Source of the DNA: Halopseudomonas pachastrellae
GTDB taxonomy: Bacteria > Pseudomonadota > Gammaproteobacteria > Pseudomonadales > Pseudomonadaceae
Reading direction: 5' to 3'
DNA length: 64,000 nucleotides
Assembly: GCF_900114765.1 (NCBI RefSeq)
Contig: NZ_FOUD01000009.1
Span: 1-64,000 of the forward strand
Part shown: piece by piece, positions 8,234 through 15,227 of the stretch
Numbering within the stretch: the stretch's first letter is position 1
Layout of the letters: every line of letters starts with the position of its first letter
Made by a program: the position numbers and the translations under genes
Notes under the pieces: generated by a model
What the model saw: only the letters and a program-made list of their open reading frames with translations
Told to the model about the DNA's origin: nothing
Databases searched by the model: none

Positions 8234-8291
8234 CGGCAGATTCCTTTATGAAGACCCAGGGGAGGCGACTGTTTGGCTGGCAGAGTCACCG

Positions 8292-8318
8292 ATTATATTA
8301 ATGCGAACTATTTGCGTT
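8292..8318 (-). promoter_or_regulatory. Receptor promoter with Fur-box-like palindrome
   Basis: On the minus strand a perfect TATAAT occupies 8297-8292. Directly upstream, 8300-8318 is a 19-bp imperfect inverted repeat (AATGCGAAC/ATTTGCGTT, 6 of 9 pairs) of the size of a Pseudomonas Fur box. The overlap with the promoter fits iron repression of the receptor gene. Confidence 0.55.
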
Positions 8319-8362
8319 TGATGTACGCGGCGGGTAGTCTGCCACAGCGCGGTGCTGGCGCG

Positions 8363-8409
8363 CTTTGCGCGGGCGTCAGCTTTCTTTGTCCGGCAGTCAT
8401 CTTTGCGCG
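8363..8409. promoter_or_regulatory. CTTTGCGCG direct repeats before the PchR-like gene
   Basis: CTTTGCGCG occurs at 8363-8371 and 8401-8409, with a degenerate copy CTTTGTCCG at 8384-8392 between them. These may be binding sites for the AraC protein encoded immediately downstream. The assignment is inferred from repeat spacing (21 and 17 bp). Confidence 0.35.
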
Positions 8410-8426
8410 ATGCCAGGGGGTAGCAG

Positions 8427-9392
8427 GTGGGTCAACGTCAGGACACGGTCGGCGCCAGCGAACTGGTGCGGCGTATTGGAGCACAGGTGCAGGTGTCGGC
8501 GCAGCAGGCAGGTAATCAGCTGTTTCGCGGGCGCCTGAGCTGGCAGCGGCTGCGCTCTGGGTTGTCGCTGCACTGCTCTGACTGTGTCGAGCTGGAGGAC
8601 TTTTCAACCAGCGTCGAGGTGGACCCCAAGCTTATTCTGGTGCTGTTCCTGCAGGGCCGCAGTGATGTCAGCTATGACGACCGCGCACCGCACTTTGACC
8701 ACGACGCTCGCCGCCCCGAGGGCATGGCGGTCACCCTGACCGAGCCAGCCACCTTCAGTCGCCGTGCACGTCGCGGCCAGCATATCCGTAAACTATCGAT
8801 CAGCATGACGCCAGACTGGTTCGAAGGCGGCGGCTTTGACGCCCAGCGCAGCCTCAGGGCGCTGCTGGGCGGTGCCAACAGTCATCTGCGTGTTCAGCGC
8901 TGGCTACCTTCGCCGCGTGCGCTGGCGCTGGCTGAAGCCAGCATGCATCAGCAGGCCGACAACCCCTTGCTGGCGCATTTGCAGCAGGAGAGCCGCGCGC
9001 TGGAGCTGGCCCACGAGGTGATTGCCGGCCTGACCGGTGAAGGTGTCGCCGTGCCGGACAGCCTGCGTCCACACGAGCAGCGACTGATTGCCCGGGTACA
9101 GGATCTGCTGATCAGCGATACCGCCGATGGCTGGTCGCTGGAGCAGATCGCCCACGAGGTTGGCACCAGTGCCAGTACCCTGCAGCGGCAGTTCAAGGCT
9201 GCGCAGGGCATGTCCCTGTTTGCCTGGCAGCGCCAGCGCAAGTTACAGCAGGCGTTTGATGCTCTGGCTGCGCGCACCCTGTCTATCGAAGAGGCTGCTG
9301 CCCTGGCGGGGTATGGCAGTGCGGCCAACTTTGCGACGGCGTTTCGGCGCGCCTTCGGCAGCACGCCACAGCAGGTCCGGCGGTTTCTCTAA
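8427..9392 (+). CDS. PchR-like AraC-family regulator of siderophore uptake
   Basis: The 321-residue protein has an N-terminal ligand-sensing region and a C-terminal AraC DNA-binding domain (about residues 225-321). Signatures in that domain are IAHEVGTSASTLQRQFKAAQG and AGYGSAANFATAFRRAFG. PchR-type regulators bind the incoming ferric siderophore and activate its receptor. The start is GTG at 8427, 6 nt after an AGGGGG ribosome site. It is divergent from the FepA-like receptor, so it probably activates that receptor and the esterase. A clear terminator follows at 9417-9437. Confidence 0.88.
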   Translation: MGQRQDTVGASELVRRIGAQVQVSAQQAGNQLFRGRLSWQRLRSGLSLHCSDCVELEDFSTSVEVDPKLILVLFLQGRSDVSYDDRAPHFDHDARRPEGMAVTLTEPATFSRRARRGQHIRKLSISMTPDWFEGGGFDAQRSLRALLGGANSHLRVQRWLPSPRALALAEASMHQQADNPLLAHLQQESRALELAHEVIAGLTGEGVAVPDSLRPHEQRLIARVQDLLISDTADGWSLEQIAHEVGTSASTLQRQFKAAQGMSLFAWQRQRKLQQAFDALAARTLSIEEAAALAGYGSAANFATAFRRAFGSTPQQVRRFL

Positions 9393-9416
9393 TCTTTGCC
9401 CGCTTATGGGGCGCAA

Positions 9417-9437
9417 AGCGCTTCGGCGCTCTTTTTT
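9417..9437 (+). terminator. Terminator of the PchR-like gene
   Basis: AGCGC/GCGCT stem with a TTCG tetraloop, followed by C and a T6 tract, 25 bp after the stop codon. Confidence 0.8.
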
Positions 9438-9508
9438 GGTGCGAATCATGCGTGTCCACAGGCCTTTCGCGCGCCTGTAGCCCCCTGAAACCGATAATCT
9501 GGCACTTG

Positions 9509-9535
9509 GTGTGAACTTTGCTAATTTGTTCATAC
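9509..9535 (+). promoter_or_regulatory. Candidate NikR operator
   Basis: GTGTGAAC (9509-9516) and GTTCATAC (9528-9535) form a 7-of-8 inverted repeat with an 11-bp spacer. It resembles the enterobacterial NikR operator GTATGA-N16-TCATAC, but here the equivalent spacing is N15. It lies 66 bp upstream of the receptor that opens the nik operon, and nikR is the last gene of the cluster, so autoregulated repression is likely. Confidence 0.65.
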
Positions 9536-9600
9536 TGATGCTCGCTTGCCCCTGTATCTACGGCTGGGAGGTATCGCTACTGCCCGTTTAAGGATGTCTC

Positions 9601-11595
9601 ATGCTGTTTCCCCGTCTCACGCCGCTAGCGGCTGCTCTGCTGATGCCCCTGCCGGCGCTGGCCACCTCTGAACCGGTCTCGTTGGCCAGTATTACCGTCA
9701 AGGGTCAGGCCATGGCCGATACGACTGACCAGGCCTATTCGGTTACCCATCTGCACGCTGATGACATCCGTGGCGAGCATGTTGATCAGGTGCAGAGCCT
9801 GTTGCGCAAGGTTCCGGGCATGAATGTCAGCACGCTGGGGCTGCCCGGAGTGGCCGACAATATCTCGCTGCGCGGCTTTGGCGCCGGCGGGCACGGTGGG
9901 GACATCGGCTTTGTTGTCGATGGCATTCCGCTCAACGAAGCCATGTCCCACGCCGATGGCTATGGCGACCTGAACGTGATCATTCCGCTGGAGCTGGAGC
10001 GTATCGATGTGCTGCGTGGCCCGGTATCGGCGCTGTACGGCAACTACAACCGGGCCGGCACGGTCACGCTGCAGAGCCGCCGGGGCGGTAACTACCGCGA
10101 TCTGGACATCAGCGCGGCGGAGTTCGGCAAGCTGGACCTGCAGGCCGCCGGCGGCGTTGAGGCCGAGCGTCAGCGCGTTAACCTCGCAGTGCAGGCAGTC
10201 CATGATGACGGTTTTCGCGACCAGTCGCAGGCTGACCGGCAAACCCTGGCCGGGCGCTGGGCGCTGGATGTGAGCCCTGATCTGGAGGTGGCCCTGTCCA
10301 CCCGGCTGCATCATGCCGAGGCGGATAACCCGTCCTACCTGCCCTACGCCGATTATCAGCGCGACCCCTATGGCGTTTATAGCGAGGTGCAGAACGACGG
10401 TAGCGAGAAAGAGTTCAGAACCCTGCGCCTGGATGCCAACTATCAGCTGAGCGATGAGCTGCGCCTGTTGAGTTTTGTCTACCACACCAGCCAGGACTTT
10501 AGCCGCTGGTTTACCCGGCCGGTCAGCGGTGTCTGGACTCAGCGTGAAGAAACCTACGACCGCGACGTGCTGGGCGGCGGCTTCAACCTCAATGGCGACA
10601 GCCTGCTGGCGGGCAGGGCGCTGACCTGGGTCAGCGGCATCGAGACTTATCGTGAACGCACCGATTATCTGAAGTACGAAGACACCCAATACCGCCAGCG
10701 GGTCGGGCTGCCGGAGCTGGATCGCCGCTTCAGCCTGAGTAACCTGGCGGCCTTCGGCGAGATGCAGTGGCAACTGCACCCGTTGTTCATGCCCAGCCTG
10801 GGTCTGCGCTGGGATCGGTTTACCGGCGACTGCGATCTGCAAGGCGCGCAAACCAGCACGGCGGACTGCGAGCGCATGTCGGCGGTCAGCCACACCAGCC
10901 CCAAACTGGGCATTCGCTCGCAGCCGCTGGATTGGCTGGAGCTGCGTGGCAGCTGGGCCGAAGGCTTTGCCATCGCGCCGGATACCGCCAAGTACGAGCT
11001 GGGTGCGGGCAGTGTGTCGCCCAACGTGTTCCGGCAGATTGAACTGGGTATGAGCCTGACATGGCGTGACCTGGGCCTTGATTTGGCGACGTACCGCATC
11101 GACTCCAGCGATGAGATTGGTCGCAACCCGGCCGGTGATTACGAGAACTTTGGCGAGACCCGCCGCCACGGCGTGGAAGTGGCTGGCTACTGGTATCTCA
11201 CCGACAGCCTGGATGTATCGCTGGCCTGGGCCACGGCGCAGTCGGAGATTCGCAAGCACCGTGACGCCAGCCTGGAAGGCAACCGGGTGACCGGTGTGCC
11301 CAGCCACACCACCACCGCGCAGCTCAACTGGCGCCCGCTGACGCACTGGGAAACCAGCCTGACGCTGCGTGATATCGGTGATTACGCGGTCAACGCCAGC
11401 AATCAGCTGGTCGATGGCGGCTACCGCGTGACCGACCTCTCGCTGGCCTATCAGTTTCCGGGCACCCCGGACTATCGCGCCTACCTGGCGGTGGAGAACC
11501 TGACCGACAAGGTCTATGCCTCCACGGTCTCCACCATCGGGTATGCTACCGGCGCGCCCCGTCGCGTCAGTCTGGGCCTTCAGGCCAGTTTCTGA
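9601..11595 (+). CDS. TonB-dependent outer-membrane receptor of a nickel (or cobalt) uptake operon
   Basis: The 664-residue protein has a signal peptide (cleaved near residue 21, ALA/TSEP), a TonB-box-like ASITVKG, a plug domain with NISLRGFGAGGHGGDIGFVVDG and RIDVLRGPVSALYG, and a barrel ending LGLQASF. It heads a tightly packed set with nikK, nikL, nikM, nikQ, nikO and nikR. This context suggests it carries nickel, possibly as a chelate, across the outer membrane. Nickel-linked TonB receptors (FrpB4-like and others predicted by NikR regulons) are known elsewhere. The substrate is inferred from neighbours, not from the receptor sequence. A probable NikR operator lies upstream. Confidence 0.88.
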   Translation: MLFPRLTPLAAALLMPLPALATSEPVSLASITVKGQAMADTTDQAYSVTHLHADDIRGEHVDQVQSLLRKVPGMNVSTLGLPGVADNISLRGFGAGGHGGDIGFVVDGIPLNEAMSHADGYGDLNVIIPLELERIDVLRGPVSALYGNYNRAGTVTLQSRRGGNYRDLDISAAEFGKLDLQAAGGVEAERQRVNLAVQAVHDDGFRDQSQADRQTLAGRWALDVSPDLEVALSTRLHHAEADNPSYLPYADYQRDPYGVYSEVQNDGSEKEFRTLRLDANYQLSDELRLLSFVYHTSQDFSRWFTRPVSGVWTQREETYDRDVLGGGFNLNGDSLLAGRALTWVSGIETYRERTDYLKYEDTQYRQRVGLPELDRRFSLSNLAAFGEMQWQLHPLFMPSLGLRWDRFTGDCDLQGAQTSTADCERMSAVSHTSPKLGIRSQPLDWLELRGSWAEGFAIAPDTAKYELGAGSVSPNVFRQIELGMSLTWRDLGLDLATYRIDSSDEIGRNPAGDYENFGETRRHGVEVAGYWYLTDSLDVSLAWATAQSEIRKHRDASLEGNRVTGVPSHTTTAQLNWRPLTHWETSLTLRDIGDYAVNASNQLVDGGYRVTDLSLAYQFPGTPDYRAYLAVENLTDKVYASTVSTIGYATGAPRRVSLGLQASF

Positions 11596-11619
11596 CTTCA
11601 GCGCATAAGGAGTTTGATC

Positions 11620-12330
11620 ATGTTTTACCCTCTGCGCCGCCTGCTTGCGGCAACCAGTCTGGCCCTGTTCAGCCCCTTGGTCAGCGCCCATACCGTCTGG
11701 CTGGAAGCGACTGACAGCGCGACCGACTATGCGGTGCGCTTTGGCGGCCATGCTGGCGTGTTGGAAGATTTTCCGCCGGCCAAACTGACCGAGATTCGCG
11801 CCATCGACGAGGCCGGTGAGCCGATCAACGTCGCTCGTCAGGATCTCGCCGCCGGTGTACGTCTAAAGACCGCTCAGCCAGCCTCCCTGTTGACCCTGAC
11901 CTTCGACAACGGCATCTGGAGCCGCCTGCCCAGCGGCCGCAGCGAGAACCTGCCGATGGATCAGGTTGAGGGCGCCGAGTCGGCGGTCAATGCAGTCAAA
12001 TACCACAAGTACATCGCACGCTGGGATGCTCAGGCCAGCCAGGCGCAGGGCCAGCCGTTCGAACTGGTACCGCTCAATCAGCAGGCACCCGCCGCCGGTG
12101 AGCCGCTGCGCCTGAAGGTACTGATCAACGGCCAGCCGGCGCAGGGTATTGCCCTGGCCTTTGGCGAGGAAGGTGACGATGCCGTCAGTGACGCCGAGGG
12201 TGTCGCGGTGCTGAACGCGCGCGCCGGCGTCAATCGTATCTGGTCTGGACAGCGACTTGAGGTGGCGAACAACCCCGCCTACACCCAGCTAAGCACCGAA
12301 TACAGTCTGGTGTTCCATGCGCAGGATTGA
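11620..12330 (+). CDS. nikK: NikK-like periplasmic DUF4198 protein of ECF nickel transporter
   Basis: The 236-residue secreted protein has a signal peptide ending VSA, so the mature chain probably begins with His (HTVWLE). DUF4198 proteins occur beside NikMQO transporters as NikK and are thought to handle nickel in the periplasm. The start at ATG 11620 follows AAGGAG by 7 nt. It overlaps nikL by 14 bp at the 3' end and follows the receptor gene by 24 bp. Family membership rests on the AHTVWLEA opening, overall length and gene order. The biochemical role is not firmly established. Confidence 0.83.
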   Translation: MFYPLRRLLAATSLALFSPLVSAHTVWLEATDSATDYAVRFGGHAGVLEDFPPAKLTEIRAIDEAGEPINVARQDLAAGVRLKTAQPASLLTLTFDNGIWSRLPSGRSENLPMDQVEGAESAVNAVKYHKYIARWDAQASQAQGQPFELVPLNQQAPAAGEPLRLKVLINGQPAQGIALAFGEEGDDAVSDAEGVAVLNARAGVNRIWSGQRLEVANNPAYTQLSTEYSLVFHAQD

Positions 12331-12802
12331 GCTGCAGCTTGCTGCGCTGTTGGCGCTCTGGCTGTCGGCCTTTGCCGTGCAGGCCCACGGCCTGGATGTA
12401 ATTGCCCAGCACAGTGATGGCCAGGTGTCTGGCCTGGCCCTGTACACCGACGGCACACCGGCGCAGGCGATTTACGTTGCGCTGGTCGCGGCCGAGGATG
12501 CTACGCAGGTACTGGACGAGAGCAAGACCGATGGCGAGGGCCGCTTTGTGTTTGCGGCGCGCGCCGGTGGCGGCATGCGGGTCATTGTTGAGGGCGAGGA
12601 GGGGCATCGCGCCCAGGCGCTGGTCAGCGACTTGCCGGCCAGCGGAGGCAGTAATGCGACCTTGTTGCTGCTGCGCGAGGATATCGCCCGCCTGCAGCAG
12701 CATATGTGGTGGCGTGATCTGATTGGCGCTATCGGCTACCTGGTCGGCATTGTCGGTCTGTGGGCGTTGTGGCGCAGTCGTCAGAGCGGGCGGGTGCGCT
12801 GA
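12317..12802 (+). CDS. nikL: NikL-like membrane-anchored component of ECF nickel transporter
   Basis: The 161-residue protein has a signal peptide ending VQA followed directly by HGLDV. It has a central carboxypeptidase-regulatory-like beta domain (residues about 35-110) and one C-terminal membrane helix (about 137-154) with a basic cytoplasmic tail. In NikMKLQO systems NikK and NikL replace NikN as extra periplasmic-facing parts. It overlaps nikK by 14 bp and ends in a TGATG overlap with nikM. The name is assigned by layout and order. Confidence 0.8.
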   Translation: MRRIELQLAALLALWLSAFAVQAHGLDVIAQHSDGQVSGLALYTDGTPAQAIYVALVAAEDATQVLDESKTDGEGRFVFAARAGGGMRVIVEGEEGHRAQALVSDLPASGGSNATLLLLREDIARLQQHMWWRDLIGAIGYLVGIVGLWALWRSRQSGRVR

Positions 12803-13416
12803 TGCATATCGCTGAAGGTGTGCTCAGTCTGCCGGTGCTGGCCGGTTGCGCCGCCTTGTCGGCGGGCTGTGTCGCCATGGGTGTGCGCCGCCTGGACGAG
12901 ACTCGGATGCCGCTGGCGGCGCTGCTGGGCGCAGCCTTTATGGTCGCCAGTACGCTGCACATGCCGGTTGGCGTGGGCAGTGTGCATCTGATCCTCAACG
13001 GCCTGGCCGGTCTGCTGCTTGGCTGGGCGGTGTTTCCGCTGTTCTTTGTTGCTCTGTTGCTGCAGGCGGCGTTGTTCTCCTTTGGCGGCTTTACCGTGCT
13101 GGGCGCCAATCTGCTGATCATGGCCGCGCCTGCGTTGCTCTGCCATCTGCTGCTGGCGCCGGCGCTGCGGGGCGAGCCCAGCCGGCGTCGGTTGCTGCTG
13201 GTGGGTGCCGGCTGCGGTGTAATCGGCGTGGGTGGAGCCACGGTGCTGGCGGCCCTGTTGCTGAACCTGAGTGGTGGCAGTCTGTTTGATCATCTGGTTG
13301 GCATGCTGGTGCTGTCCCATGCGCCGGTGTTTGTGGTCGATGCCCTGATCAGCGCGCTGGCGCTGAACCTGTTGTGGCGCATGCTGCCGGATATGACGCG
13401 GGAGCTGTGTCCGTGA
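12802..13416 (+). CDS. nikM: NikM/CbiM-like substrate-binding membrane subunit of ECF transporter
   Basis: This is the integral membrane S-component that binds and carries Ni2+ or Co2+. The 204-residue protein has five to seven hydrophobic segments. It starts MHIAEG, as CbiM/NikM proteins do: in solved NikM the free N-terminal Met-His pair and an internal His bind the metal, and here H53 and H62 lie in TLHMPVGVGSVHL. That N-terminal requirement decides for the ATG at 12802 over an upstream in-frame start. It is coupled to nikL by TGATG and to nikQ by GTGA. Nickel is preferred to cobalt because of nikK, nikL and nikR. Confidence 0.9.
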   Translation: MHIAEGVLSLPVLAGCAALSAGCVAMGVRRLDETRMPLAALLGAAFMVASTLHMPVGVGSVHLILNGLAGLLLGWAVFPLFFVALLLQAALFSFGGFTVLGANLLIMAAPALLCHLLLAPALRGEPSRRRLLLVGAGCGVIGVGGATVLAALLLNLSGGSLFDHLVGMLVLSHAPVFVVDALISALALNLLWRMLPDMTRELCP

Positions 13417-14072
13417 GTGCGTCGCAGCGGTTACTGCTGGCCGTGGCCGGGGCGCTGGTCGGGGCCCTGTTGCAGCAGACCTGGCAACTGCTTGCGTTGC
13501 TGGTGGTGGCCGTGGCTGCGCTGCTGTGCGTGGCGGCGCTGCGCCTGGCCTCGCCTGGCTGGCTGCTGCGCCGGGTGGCGCTGTTGAATGTCTTTGTGGC
13601 GCTGGTCTGGCTGACCTTGCCCTGGCAGTGGTCTACAGGCGCGCTGAGCTGGAGCGAGGCGGGTGTGCAGGCGGCGCTGCATATCAGTTTGCGCAGCAAC
13701 ATCGCCGGGCTGTTCTGCATCGCCTTGCTGGCCGGTATGAATGCCTTCGAGGTGGCCGCGGCCGCCGCGCGTCTGGGCATGCCGACGCGGCTGGCCCAGC
13801 TGTTATTGCTGACGGTGCGTTATCTCAGCGTGCTGCAGCAGACCCGCCAGCAGGTGCAGCGAGCAATGCAGGCGCGGGGTTTTCGGCCGCGCTGCAACTG
13901 GCGCACGGTGGAGGTGTTGTCATTGCAGGTGGCGCTGATCCTGGTGCATGCGCTGCTGCGCGCCGAGCGGGTGGCGCAGGCGATGCAGGCGCGGGGGCTG
14001 GCGCAGCGCCTGCGTGAGCCCACCCAGCCCGTTGAAGCGCCGGGCCTGCCGGCCAGGCAGGAGTGGCGATGA
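13413..14072 (+). CDS. nikQ: NikQ/CbiQ-like energy-coupling transmembrane subunit
   Basis: This is the EcfT-type membrane protein that couples the ATPase to NikM. The 219-residue product has hydrophobic helices in the first 110 residues and near 175. It carries two copies of the A-x-x-A-R-G coupling motif, AMQARGF and AMQARGL, which contact the ATPase. The GTG at 13413 overlaps the nikM stop (GTGA), and the stop overlaps the nikO start (ATGA). The domain order and paired ARG motifs are diagnostic for the family. Confidence 0.9.
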   Translation: MSASQRLLLAVAGALVGALLQQTWQLLALLVVAVAALLCVAALRLASPGWLLRRVALLNVFVALVWLTLPWQWSTGALSWSEAGVQAALHISLRSNIAGLFCIALLAGMNAFEVAAAAARLGMPTRLAQLLLLTVRYLSVLQQTRQQVQRAMQARGFRPRCNWRTVEVLSLQVALILVHALLRAERVAQAMQARGLAQRLREPTQPVEAPGLPARQEWR

Positions 14073-14701
14073 GTGTACTGATAGAGGCGAGCGGGCTGCG
14101 GCTGGCGCGCGGCCCGCAGCGCCAGCTCGCGTTACCCGACTTTGCCCTGCATGAGGGCGAGCGGCTGTGCCTGGTGGGGCCAAGTGGGCGTGGCAAGACC
14201 AGCCTGCTGCACGCGTTGCTGGGGTTTGTGCCGCTGCAATCAGGCAGTCTGCAGGTGTTTGGCCGCGCGCGCAGCCGCGAGGCGGACTTTGTGCCGCTGC
14301 GCGGGCCGCTGGGGTTGTTGTTTCAGGACCCGGTCGATCAACTCTTTGGCCCGACCGTGGCCGATGATGTGGCCTTTGGACCGCGCAACATGGGACAGGA
14401 CAGCGCGCAGGCCGGCCAACTGGCGCTGCGTACCCTTGCCGCGCTGCAGCTCGAGCACTTGGCCGAACGGCCGGTGCAGCAGCTATCCGGCGGTGAGCAG
14501 CGGCTGGTGGCGCTGGCCGGGGTGCTGGCGATGAGCCCGCGGGTGTTGTTGCTGGATGAACCGAGCAACGGCCTGGATGAGGCCAGCTGCGAGCGACTGT
14601 TTGCCTGTTTGCTCGACACCGGCTTGCCGATGCTGATTGCCAGCCACGATCAGACACTGGTACAACGTCTGGGAACCCGGATTCTGACGTTGCCCGCATG
14701 A
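14069..14701 (+). CDS. nikO: NikO/CbiO-like ECF transporter ATPase
   Basis: The 210-residue ABC ATPase powers nickel import. Walker A is GPSGRGKTS (about residues 33-41), the Q-loop is LLFQDP, the signature is LSGGEQ, Walker B is VLLLDEPSNGLDE, and a switch His follows in IASHD. The ATG at 14069 overlaps the nikQ stop. It is shorter than typical CbiO (about 240-280 aa) and lacks the extra C-terminal domain. A single ATPase gene suggests it forms a homodimer. nikR begins 8 bp later. Confidence 0.92.
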   Translation: MSVLIEASGLRLARGPQRQLALPDFALHEGERLCLVGPSGRGKTSLLHALLGFVPLQSGSLQVFGRARSREADFVPLRGPLGLLFQDPVDQLFGPTVADDVAFGPRNMGQDSAQAGQLALRTLAALQLEHLAERPVQQLSGGEQRLVALAGVLAMSPRVLLLDEPSNGLDEASCERLFACLLDTGLPMLIASHDQTLVQRLGTRILTLPA

Positions 14702-14708
14702 GGACCCC

Positions 14709-15182
14709 ATGGAACGCATCACCATTTCTCTGGAAAGCGAACTGGCCGAGGCGTTTGACGCGCTGATCGCCGAGCGCGGTTACCGTAGCCGCTCCGAGGC
14801 GATGCGTGACCTGCTGCGCGCCGAGCTGGAAAGCGCCCGCCAGGCACAGGAACCGAGCGAGTACTGCGTGGCCGCCCTCAGCTATGTCTACCATCACCAC
14901 CAGCGTGAACTGGCCGAGCGCCTGGCTCGCCATCACCACGAACACCATGATCTGAGCGTATCCACGCTGCTGTCCTATATTGACCATGATCACTGCCTGG
15001 CCAGCTCGATCCTGCGCGGCCCCACGCAGCAGGTACGCCAATTGGCTGAGCGCATCATGGCCGAGAGCGGCGTGCGGCACGGTCAGCTCAATCAGGTGTC
15101 TCTGACAGAAGATGACCACGAGCATCAGCACGTCGGTCACGACCACAGCACCCGACACAGGCACCTGCGCCCGTTGAGCTAG
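14709..15182 (+). CDS. nikR: NikR-like ribbon-helix-helix metalloregulator, variant metal site
   Basis: This is a predicted nickel-responsive repressor of the operon it ends. The 157-residue protein has an RHH DNA-binding domain (1-45, with RITISLESELAEAFDALI and RSRSEAMRDLLR) and an ACT-like domain. By alignment from memory with E. coli NikR, ligand H76 is kept (HHHEHHD, 75-81) and C95 is kept as C96, but H87 and H89 are replaced by L88 and Y90 in TLLSYIDHDHC. Extra His at 93 and 95 and a His-rich tail (about 137-152, HEHQHVGHDH) are present. The gene is 8 bp after nikO. It may sense nickel with altered geometry, or another metal. Confidence 0.88.
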   Translation: MERITISLESELAEAFDALIAERGYRSRSEAMRDLLRAELESARQAQEPSEYCVAALSYVYHHHQRELAERLARHHHEHHDLSVSTLLSYIDHDHCLASSILRGPTQQVRQLAERIMAESGVRHGQLNQVSLTEDDHEHQHVGHDHSTRHRHLRPLS

Positions 15183-15227
15183 TACCGCCGTGTCGTTTGC
15201 CCCTGAACACCCGAACAGAGGTTTGCC

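Noticed and set aside
9625-11751. A 708-codon open frame antisense to the TonB receptor of the nik operon
   Set aside because: High G/C third positions of the real gene keep this frame open. The translation shows no family features and is rich in Arg/Gln/Ala typical of mirror frames.
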